A stretch of 12,355 nt of DNA, from positions 1 to 12,355 of the forward strand of contig JAJYBX010000021.1 of NCBI GenBank assembly GCA_021778785.1. Reading direction: 5' to 3'. This DNA is from Acidobacteriota bacterium (GTDB lineage: Bacteria > Acidobacteriota > Holophagae > Holophagales > Holophagaceae). The translations under genes were made by a program, and so were the position numbers. The notes under the pieces were generated by a model. It worked only from the letters and a program-made list of their open reading frames with translations. It had not been told where the DNA came from and made no database searches. Of this stretch, positions 1-4,565 are shown piece by piece (position 1 is the first letter of the stretch; every line of letters begins with the position of its first letter).

Positions 1-93
1 CACCGCTTCGGCATCGACGACTTCCAGAAGGGTTTCGACGCCATGCGCAGCGGGCAGAGCGGGAAGGTGATCCTGGACTGGGGCGTCAAATAG
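1..93 (+). CDS. tdh: L-threonine 3-dehydrogenase, C-terminal end (5' part outside window)
   Basis: Frame 1 is open from the first base to a TAG at 91-93 and encodes 30 residues starting [12 protein letters not shown] and ending KVILDWGVK. This matches, almost residue for residue, the C-terminus of zinc-dependent L-threonine 3-dehydrogenases such as E. coli Tdh ([14 protein letters not shown]...SGKVIL). The enzyme oxidises L-threonine to 2-amino-3-ketobutyrate with NAD+, the first step of threonine breakdown to glycine and acetyl-CoA, in the cytoplasm. The catalytic and zinc-binding domains lie upstream and are not visible, so I cannot confirm that this copy is full length. It could itself be another 3' fragment like the two that follow. 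No kbl partner is visible in the window. Confidence 0.8.
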   Translation, partial: HRFGIDDFQKGFDAMRSGQSGKVILDWGVK

Positions 94-207
94 GTCTGCT
101 CTGGTTCGGAGCGCGACCCACGCGGTCCTGATTCCCTCCTCGCCGGGGCCCGACTCCGCAGAGCCCACTGGGCTCTGCTCCGTCACCCGGCGGTCGGGAG
201 GTGCAAG
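94..207 (+). repeat. Spacer element, copy 1 (114 bp)
   Basis: This 114-bp stretch runs from the base after the first tdh stop to the base before the internal ATG of tail copy 2. It is repeated with no mismatch in the second spacer, where the first 70 bases are 349-418 and the last 44 are 485-528. It holds a perfect 9-bp inverted repeat (158-178). It also has imperfect complementarity between about 98-119 and 145-164 (GCTCTG, CGGAG and GACCC-type blocks against GGGCCCGACTCCGCAGAGC). It ends in GGGAGGTGCAAG, giving a Shine-Dalgarno sequence in front of the next tail copy. Frame 1 stays open throughout. I recognise no known repeat family or protein here. Confidence 0.75.
158..178 (+). repeat. 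Perfect 9-bp inverted repeat in spacer copy 1
   Basis: Arms GCAGAGCCC (158-166) and GGGCTCTGC (170-178) pair perfectly around an ACT loop. No T-run follows, so it is not a standard intrinsic terminator. A REP-like hairpin, a recombinase or integrase core site, or an RNA stem at the end of the tdh transcript are all possible. An identical copy lies at 479-499. Confidence 0.6.
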
Positions 208-348
208 ATGGCCGCCATGATCCAGAGCGGCCTGGACATCATGCCCGTCATCACCCACCGCTTCGGCATCGACGACTTCCAGAAGGGCTTCGATGCCATG
301 CGCAGCGGGCAGAGCGGGAAGGTGATCCTGGACTGGGGCGTCAAATAG
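208..348 (+). pseudogene. tdh 3' fragment, copy 2, with its own ATG and Shine-Dalgarno (46 codons)
   Basis: From ATG 208 this encodes 46 residues beginning [20 protein letters not shown] and ending DWGVK, stop 346-348. It aligns with the last part of Tdh (E. coli equivalent [20 protein letters not shown]). Homology begins at about the AAG just before the ATG. A consensus GGGAGG lies at 196-201, 6 bases before the ATG, so the fragment could be translated although it lacks all catalytic parts of the enzyme. It differs from copy 1 at 2 of the 93 shared positions, both synonymous. It is most simply a duplicated gene remnant. Whether it is expressed is unknown. Confidence 0.75.
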
Positions 349-418
349 GTCTGCTCTGGTTCGGAGCGCGACCCACGCGGTCCTGATTCCCTCCTCGCCG
401 GGGCCCGACTCCGCAGAG

Positions 419-484
419 CGCGGGGACTGGGATCCGACCCACGCTGGCCTGATTCCCTCCTCGCCGGGGCCCGACTCCGCAGAG
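419..484 (+). repeat. 66-bp sub-repeat, diverged copy of the spacer core
   Basis: A core running from CGACCC to GCAGAG occurs three times: 114-163, 369-418 and 435-484. The first two are identical. The third differs just after CGACCCACGC (TGGCCTGATT in place of GGTCCTGATT). Its upstream flank (419-434) is mostly different from the flank of the other two. The sub-repeat is therefore older, or comes from another source, than the duplication that copied the whole spacer. Confidence 0.7.
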
Positions 485-499
485 CCCACTGGGCTCTGC
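479..499 (+). repeat. Perfect 9-bp inverted repeat in spacer copy 2
   Basis: Same GCAGAGCCC / GGGCTCTGC hairpin with ACT loop as at 158-178. It sits at the junction where the 66-bp sub-repeat ends, which marks this palindrome as a possible recombination breakpoint. Confidence 0.6.
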
Positions 500-528
500 T
501 CCGTCACCCGGCGGTCGGGAGGTGCAAG

Positions 529-669
529 ATGGCCGCCATGATCCAGAGCGGCCTGGACATCACCCCCGTCATCACGCACCGCTTCGGCATCGACGACTTC
601 CAGAAGGGCTTCGACGCCATGCGCAGCGGGCAGAGCGGGAAGGTGATCCTGGACTGGGGCGTGAAGTAG
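529..669 (+). pseudogene. tdh 3' fragment, copy 3, with its own ATG and Shine-Dalgarno (46 codons)
   Basis: ATG 529 opens a 46-residue frame identical to copy 2 except that IMPV reads ITPV (Thr for Met), stop 667-669. A GGGAGG at 517-522 lies 6 bases upstream. Compared with copy 2 it has 6 differences in 141 bases. Four are silent third-position changes (GAT/GAC, ACC/ACG, GTC/GTG, AAA/AAG) and two make the Met/Thr change. It is the last copy and is followed by unrelated DNA, so it may retain the original 3' end of the ancestral tdh gene. Confidence 0.75.
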
Positions 670-689
670 GTCTTTGCGCAGGTGCACCG

Positions 690-718
690 GCAACATGCGG
701 CCCTTGGCCGCATGTTGC
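690..718. terminator. 13-bp hairpin downstream of the tdh array, possible bidirectional terminator
   Basis: Arms GCAACATGCGGCC (690-702) and GGCCGCATGTTGC (706-718) pair perfectly around CTT. It lies between the + strand tdh array and the - strand lipoprotein gene, where a terminator serving both directions is expected. Neither side has a proper T-run, so intrinsic termination is uncertain. Confidence 0.45.
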
Positions 719-720
719 TA

Positions 721-742
721 GCTGCGCACGGAGGTGCGCAGC
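721..742. terminator. Second hairpin between convergent genes
   Basis: Arms GCTGCGCAC (721-729) and GTGCGCAGC (734-742) pair perfectly around GGAG. It begins 2 bases after the previous hairpin and ends 22 bases from the stop of the lipoprotein gene. No T-run follows on either strand. A paired-stem transcription end or an mRNA 3'-protecting structure is plausible. Confidence 0.4.
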
Positions 743-764
743 CTGAGGCCGGGTGACAGGAACC

Positions 765-1388
765 TCAACGTATCGGCTGCGGCTGGGGGATCGGCGGGAA
801 GGCCTTCTCGTCGATGGGTTCGCCGTCCTGGAGGAGGATGTCGGCGGCGGCGCCCTCGCCGCCGGGCTTGAGGTCGGTGCCCAGGCAGGCCAGATCATAG
901 CTGTCGAGCTTCGTGTTGAAGCGCTGGCGCACGGGGCCACGCCTCACTTGCACATCCTCGATGGGTTTCGACACGAAGGCACGGTAGAAGAACGGGTGTT
1001 TCCAGGGCGTCTCGGGCACCTGGTCCAGGTACTCGGGCACCAGGTCCTGCAGGCTGCCGGGGTACTCGCCCTTCCTCCCCTTGTAGCGGGTGAGGGCGTC
1101 GGCGATGCGGCGCATGGCGGCGCGCACCTGCTTCTGGCGGTCCGCCTGATCCCGGGCCACGAAGGCGTCCAGGAGGAACAGGTCGCGGCGGGCCTGCTGG
1201 GCGGCATCGCTGTCCGGATACCGGTGGGTGAGCTGGCGCATCATGGCCCGGGCTTCGAGGCTCCGCCCCTCCAGGTTCAGCTTGCGGGCCTCCTCGTAGA
1301 TGTTGGCGGGCAGGCGCGGGTCCTCCGAGCTGCAGCCGGCCAGCAGCGCCAGGAGGGCGAGAACGGGAGCAAAACGGGCCCAGGGCAT
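765..1388 (-). CDS. Lipoprotein with GspG-like pseudopilin domain
   Basis: This 207-residue protein starts with a short signal peptide and a lipobox, LLAGC, with Cys19 as the predicted lipidated residue. Ser follows at +2, so outer-membrane sorting is likely. Residues about 30-78 form a helical TPR-like repeat (ANIYEEARKL...). Residues about 85-186 resemble the periplasmic domain of the type II secretion major pseudopilin GspG: an amphipathic helix, then GEYPGSLQDLVP, then PETPWKHPFFYR, then SYDLACLGTDLKPGGEG followed by AAADI, close to the GspG C-terminal signature (YDLYSLGADGKPGGEG). It lacks the prepilin peptidase site and hydrophobic N-terminal helix of real pseudopilins. The ATG at 1388 gives the lipobox its normal position, but no strong Shine-Dalgarno is visible. 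Its partner is unknown; no other type II secretion gene is in view. The gene faces the tdh array and is divergent from udk. Confidence 0.8.
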   Translation of the reverse strand: MPWARFAPVLALLALLAGCSSEDPRLPANIYEEARKLNLEGRSLEARAMMRQLTHRYPDSDAAQQARRDLFLLDAFVARDQADRQKQVRAAMRRIADALTRYKGRKGEYPGSLQDLVPEYLDQVPETPWKHPFFYRAFVSKPIEDVQVRRGPVRQRFNTKLDSYDLACLGTDLKPGGEGAAADILLQDGEPIDEKAFPPIPQPQPIR

Positions 1389-1447
1389 GGCCGAACCATA
1401 GCAGAGGGGCGCTCCCGCTTGAAGTAGGATGGAACGGGGAGGGGCAC
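1389..1447. promoter_or_regulatory. Divergent promoter region, lipoprotein gene / udk operon
   Basis: These 59 bases must carry promoters for both directions. On the + strand a -10-like TAGGAT sits at 1425-1430, followed by the ribosome site GGGGAGGGG (1436-1444) and the udk ATG at 1448. On the - strand a -10-like TATGGT (1395-1400) has TTCAAG 17 bases upstream, and would start transcription at about the ATG itself. Both calls rest on short, partly matching motifs. Confidence 0.3.
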
Positions 1448-2101
1448 ATGTCGGACAGACCCATGCTGGTGGGCATCGTGGGAGGATCCGGCAGCGGGAA
1501 GACCTCCGTGGCCGTGGAGCTCGTGAAGCGCCTGAAGCGTCGGGGCGTGACGCCCCTGCTTCTGGACATGGACGCCTACTATGCGCCGCTGGAGGTGGTG
1601 AAGGGCCGCTTCGGGGACCGGCCCATCAACTGGGATCATCCCCACGCCTTCGACCTGGAGCTGATGGCGGCCCACCTGTCGGCCCTGCACCAGGGGAACC
1701 CCATCCGGAAGCCGCGCTACGACTTCACGATCTCGGACCGGACGGGCTGGGAGGAGCCCATCCCCCCCGGCAAGGTGGTCATCCTGGAGGGGCTGCTCCT
1801 CTTCGCGCTGCCGGAATTGAGGGACCAGCTGGATGCGAGGATCTTCGTGGACACCGACGCGGACATCCGGATCCTCCGCCGTATCCGCCGGGACACCCGG
1901 GAGCGGGGCCGGAGCCTCGAGAGCGTCATGGAGCAGTACGAGCAGAGCGTCCGCCCCATGCACCTGGAGTTCGTGGAGCCCAGCAAGCGCTGGGCGGATC
2001 TCATCGTCCCCACCGGGGTGGAGAACCGCACGGCCCTGGACATGATCGTCAACCACGTCTGTGGACGGGTGCTGGGCGGCGAGGAACCCGCCCGTGTTTG
2101 A
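1448..2101 (+). CDS. udk: Uridine/cytidine kinase
   Basis: The 217-residue product phosphorylates uridine and cytidine to UMP and CMP in cytoplasmic pyrimidine salvage. It aligns along its length with E. coli Udk (213 residues). Features are the P-loop GGSGSGKT at 12-19, LLLDMDAYY at about 37-45 with the substrate-side aspartates, NWDHPHAFD at 61-69, VVILEGLLLF at 110-119, and the arginine-rich lid RRIRRDTRERGRS followed by RPMHLEFVEPSKRWADLIVP. The start is set by GGGGAGGGG 1436-1444, about 5 bases before the ATG. It is the first gene of a tight five-gene run, and its end overlaps the likely start of the rhodanese gene. No key residue appears to be missing. Confidence 0.93.
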   Translation: MSDRPMLVGIVGGSGSGKTSVAVELVKRLKRRGVTPLLLDMDAYYAPLEVVKGRFGDRPINWDHPHAFDLELMAAHLSALHQGNPIRKPRYDFTISDRTGWEEPIPPGKVVILEGLLLFALPELRDQLDARIFVDTDADIRILRRIRRDTRERGRSLESVMEQYEQSVRPMHLEFVEPSKRWADLIVPTGVENRTALDMIVNHVCGRVLGGEEPARV

Positions 2102-2414
2102 GGCGGGCGTGAACCTCCCCCCGGAGGCCTTCCGCGGCCTCGATCCGGAGCAGGTGCAGATCGTGGATGTCCGCGAACCCTGGGAATACGCCCTGGCGCG
2201 ACTGCCGGGGGCCCGGCTCATCCCCCTGGGGGAGCTGGCCGACCGGGCGGACGAGCTGGATCCCCACCGGCCGGTGGCCGCCTACTGCCACCATGGGGTG
2301 CGCAGCCGCTACGCCCTGGCCATCCTCCGGGACCTGGGCTTCCGGGAGATCGCCCACCTGGCCGGCGGGATCGATGCGTGCAGCCGGCTGGACCCGACGG
2401 TGCCGAGGTACTGA
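2094..2414 (+). CDS. Single-domain rhodanese-like sulfurtransferase
   Basis: From GTG 2094 the protein has 106 residues, one rhodanese domain of the GlpE/PspE size class. The domain shows VDVREPWEY at about 24-32 and the active loop YCHHGVRS at 64-71, with catalytic Cys65 that would carry the persulfide. HLAGGID near the C-terminus is also typical. Such proteins move sulfane sulfur to cyanide or to cellular acceptors; the real acceptor here cannot be read from sequence. There are three candidate GTG starts: 2061, 2094 (GAGG 9 bases before) and 2109 (GAGG 5 bases before). I prefer 2094 for domain length, giving an 8-base overlap with udk. The gene ends in TGATG, shared with the next start. Confidence 0.85.
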   Translation: MFEAGVNLPPEAFRGLDPEQVQIVDVREPWEYALARLPGARLIPLGELADRADELDPHRPVAAYCHHGVRSRYALAILRDLGFREIAHLAGGIDACSRLDPTVPRY

Positions 2415-3022
2415 TGCGCCTGCTCCACCGCCATCCCCAGGCCTTTGATCCCTCCCGGCCCTGGGTCCAGGAGGGCGAGAGCATCCGTCAGGATTCGCGG
2501 ATCTTCCGCCAGGTGGTGGCCCGCCGGCGCAGCCCCCACACGGGCCGGGCCCATGATTTCTACCGGCTGCAGGGACCCGACTGGGTGAACGTGGTGGCCT
2601 TCACGGAGGCCGGCGAGCTGCTGGTGGTGGAGCAGTTCCGCCACGGCATCGACGCTCCGACCCTGGAGATTCCCGGCGGCGGCTGCGATCCCGGCGAGGA
2701 TCCCCTGGCGGCCGCCCGGCGGGAGCTGCGGGAGGAGACGGGCCACGACGGCGGTCGCTGGATCGCCCTGGGAGCCTGCACGCCCAACCCGGCCACCCAG
2801 GACAACCGCTGCCACAGTTTCCTGGCCCTGGAGTGCGTCCCCGCCGGGGGCCTCGACCTGGACCCCGCCGAGGAGCTGCAGGTCTGGGCCTGCGGCTGGG
2901 AGGACTGGCAGGGCCGGATGCGCCGGGGGGAGATCCACCACGCCCTCGTCCTGTCCGCCTTCCAGCTGCTCAGCCTCTGGGAGGGGTGGCCGGATCTGCG
3001 GCAGAGCCTGGAAGGCCGATAG
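2414..3022 (+). CDS. Nudix hydrolase, ADP-ribose pyrophosphatase-like
   Basis: The 202-residue protein carries a complete Nudix box at about 89-111: G, five residues, E95, seven residues, then RELREETG (103-110), the Mg2+-binding loop-helix. A preceding EIPGGG and upstream VVEQFRHGIDAPTLE are typical of ADP-ribose or nucleotide-sugar pyrophosphatases of the NudF/YffH type. It should hydrolyse a nucleoside diphosphate linked to another moiety; the exact substrate is not determinable. ATG 2414 overlaps the rhodanese stop (TGATG) and has GAGG 5 bases upstream, arguing for translational coupling. Upstream in-frame starts inside the rhodanese gene are less likely. Confidence 0.88.
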   Translation: MRLLHRHPQAFDPSRPWVQEGESIRQDSRIFRQVVARRRSPHTGRAHDFYRLQGPDWVNVVAFTEAGELLVVEQFRHGIDAPTLEIPGGGCDPGEDPLAAARRELREETGHDGGRWIALGACTPNPATQDNRCHSFLALECVPAGGLDLDPAEELQVWACGWEDWQGRMRRGEIHHALVLSAFQLLSLWEGWPDLRQSLEGR

Positions 3023-3024
3023 GT

Positions 3025-3030
3025 TAGGCT
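3025..3030 (+). promoter_or_regulatory. Possible -10 element upstream of yajQ
   Basis: TAGGCT lies 3 bases after the Nudix stop and 28 bases before the yajQ ATG. It resembles the TA-N-N-C/A-T hexamers seen before udk, sucC and the thioesterase gene. No convincing -35 is present, so an internal promoter within the operon is only suggested. Confidence 0.25.
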
Positions 3031-3058
3031 AGTGGACAATCCGGTATGGGAGGGAATG

Positions 3059-3556
3059 ATGGCCAGCGAATGCTCCTTCGACGTGGTGTGCAAGGTGGAC
3101 CTGGACGAGGTGAAGAACGCTGTCTCCCAGGCCATGAAGGAGATTGGCCAGCGATACGACTTCAAGGGCTCGGTGTCCAAGATCGAGCTCAAGGACGACA
3201 AGGCGCTGGTGCTCACCAGCGATGACGAGGTCAAGCTGAAGGCCGTCATCGACGTGCTGCAGACCAAGCTGCACAAGCGCGGCGTGAGCATCCGGAGCAT
3301 GGTCTACGGCAAGATCGAGCCCGCCGCCAAGGGCAGCGTCCGGCAGGAGGTCACCATCCAGCAGGGGATCCCCGTGGAGAAGGCCAAGGGGCTCATCAAG
3401 GCCGTCAAGGACGCCAAGATCAAGGTCCAGGCCAGCATCCAGGGCGACCAGCTCCGGGTGAGCGGCAAGAGCCGGGATGACCTCCAGGAGGTCATCGCCC
3501 TCTTCAAGAAGGACGACCAGGGCCTCGACCTGCAGTTCACCAACTACCGGGGCTGA
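3059..3556 (+). CDS. yajQ: YajQ family cyclic-di-GMP/nucleotide-binding protein
   Basis: The 165-residue protein matches the YajQ (UPF0234) family end to end (E. coli 163 residues). Visible blocks are [60 protein letters not shown], and the C-terminal LQFTNYRG. The fold is two ferredoxin-like halves. Members bind nucleic acid or nucleotides, and some Xanthomonas and Pseudomonas members are reported as cyclic-di-GMP effectors. Cytoplasmic, no catalysis expected. I chose ATG 3059 because GGAGG 3049-3053 is 5 bases before it; ATG 3056 is the alternative. The gene ends 1 base before the prenyl synthase start, implying coupling. Confidence 0.92.
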   Translation: MASECSFDVVCKVDLDEVKNAVSQAMKEIGQRYDFKGSVSKIELKDDKALVLTSDDEVKLKAVIDVLQTKLHKRGVSIRSMVYGKIEPAAKGSVRQEVTIQQGIPVEKAKGLIKAVKDAKIKVQASIQGDQLRVSGKSRDDLQEVIALFKKDDQGLDLQFTNYRG

Positions 3557-3557
3557 T

Positions 3558-4553
3558 GTGGCTCGACTCGACCTCTCCCGCTACTTCCTCCCCATCGCGC
3601 CGAAGCTGGCGGGCGTGGAGGCCGAGCTGCAGCGCATCCTCCAGAGCGACGTGGAGGTGGTCCAGAAGCTGGCGGATCATGTGCGGACGGGGCAGGGCAA
3701 GCGCCTGAGGCCCGCCCTCGTGCTGCTGGGATCCCGTTTCTGCGGCCTGGATTCCGGGGCGGAAGTCCGGTTCGGCGCCGTCTTCGAGCTGATCCACACG
3801 GCGACGCTGGTGCACGACGATGTCATCGACCATGCCCAGCTCCGGCGCGGGAAGCCCACCCTCAACCGCCTCTGGGGCAACACCCTCACCGTGCTCTTCG
3901 GCGATCTCCTCTACCTGGTGGCCATGAGCGAAGCCATCGCAGGGCGGAGCTGGCGGATGATGGAGATCCTGGCCGAGGTCACCACCCGCATGACCGAGGG
4001 CGAGCTGATCCAGAACGATGTGCTCTACAAGCTGGACACCAGCCGCAAGGACTACTTCGACATCCAGGAGCGCAAGACCGCGCTGCTCTTCGGAGGCTGC
4101 ACGGAGACCGGGGCCGTCCTCACGGGTCGGGGCGAGGCCGAGTGCCTGGCCATGCGGGGCTACGGCCTGGAGGTGGGCCGCGCCTTCCAGCTGGTGGATG
4201 ACCTGCTGGACTACACGGCCACCAGCGAACAGCTGGGGAAGCCGGCCTTCAGCGACCTGCGGGAAGGCAAGCTGACTCTGCCCATGCTCACCCTCCTGGA
4301 ACGGGCCCCCGACGAGGTCCGCCCCCTCATCCGCACGATCTGGGACAGGGGCGAGGAAGTGCCCATCCCGGAGGCCGAGGAGCAGGCCCTCCGCGCCCTG
4401 ATCGCCCGCCACGATGCCCTGGCCGAGACCCGGGATCTGGCGATGACCGCCTCGCGGAACGCCGTGGCGCGCCTGGCGGAGGTCCAGGGCGACGGGGAGA
4501 CCGGGGTCCTCCTGCGGGAGATCCCCGAGGCCCTGCTGTCGCGCAGCATGTGA
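3558..4553 (+). CDS. Long-chain all-trans polyprenyl diphosphate synthase
   Basis: The 331-residue protein is an IspB/HepT-type prenyl transferase that adds isopentenyl diphosphate units to an allylic primer, making the side chain of respiratory quinones. Motifs include GQGKRLRP at 45-52, the first aspartate-rich motif DDVID at 87-91 followed by RRGKPTLN, and the second, DDLLD, at 214-218, then REGKLTLP. The residue five before the first motif is Ala (ATLVHDD), typical of enzymes making long products (C30-C50) rather than farnesyl or geranylgeranyl diphosphate. Chain length is otherwise not readable. GTG 3558 is the likely start: it is 1 base after the yajQ stop with GGGG about 5 bases before. 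It is the last gene of the run, converging on the TPR gene with only 12 bases between stops. Confidence 0.9.
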   Translation: MARLDLSRYFLPIAPKLAGVEAELQRILQSDVEVVQKLADHVRTGQGKRLRPALVLLGSRFCGLDSGAEVRFGAVFELIHTATLVHDDVIDHAQLRRGKPTLNRLWGNTLTVLFGDLLYLVAMSEAIAGRSWRMMEILAEVTTRMTEGELIQNDVLYKLDTSRKDYFDIQERKTALLFGGCTETGAVLTGRGEAECLAMRGYGLEVGRAFQLVDDLLDYTATSEQLGKPAFSDLREGKLTLPMLTLLERAPDEVRPLIRTIWDRGEEVPIPEAEEQALRALIARHDALAETRDLAMTASRNAVARLAEVQGDGETGVLLREIPEALLSRSM

Positions 4554-4565
4554 GGCTCGGCGCCC

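Larger units (their letters stand above)
349..528 (+). repeat. Spacer element, copy 2, enlarged to 180 bp by an internal repeat
   Basis: Identical to the first spacer over its first 70 and last 44 bases, with 66 extra bases (419-484) between them. The added block is a diverged second copy of the preceding part of the spacer. No gene is evident here. Frame 1 remains open across the whole stretch because the insertion is also a multiple of three. Confidence 0.75.
1..669 (+). repeat. Imperfect tandem array of tdh 3' ends separated by a conserved spacer
   Basis: Three copies of the tdh tail end at stop codons 91-93, 346-348 and 667-669, so the periods are 255 and 321 bp. The difference is a 66-bp sub-repeat inside the second spacer. 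Tail copies 2 and 3 span 141 bp each and start at the same internal ATG. Copies 1 and 2 are followed by the same spacer. Copy 3 is followed by unrelated sequence that shares only GTCT directly after the stop. The last copy therefore looks like the one joined to the original downstream DNA. The array could have arisen by tandem duplication, by repeated integration at a gene 3' end, or by insertion of a small element. The sequence alone does not decide. Confidence 0.9.

Noticed and set aside
201..386. 61-codon + strand frame starting at GTG 201 in the repeat array (and its counterpart at 522-746)
   Set aside because: It is the out-of-frame shadow of the tdh tail, which has the recognisable protein and a better-placed ribosome site. 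Its His/Arg-rich translation is typical of shifted GC-rich coding DNA.
1..669. Diversity-generating retroelement (template/variable repeat pair)
   Set aside because: Differences between tail copies are few, mainly silent, and not concentrated at adenines. No reverse transcriptase is in the window.
1..669. CRISPR-like array
   Set aside because: The repeats are long, partly coding and only three, with the same sequence rather than unique spacers between them. No cas genes are present.
753..1427. Long + strand frame opposite the lipoprotein gene, and similar long antisense frames elsewhere (for example 5698-8457 + and 10496-11998 -)
   Set aside because: They mirror well-supported genes, have no family motifs and show the compositional bias of antisense GC-rich coding DNA.
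2061..2093. Earlier GTG start (2061) for the rhodanese protein
   Set aside because: It would add 11 residues outside the rhodanese domain and a 41-base overlap with udk. The GTG at 2094 has a GAGG and gives the usual domain length, though 2061 is not excluded.
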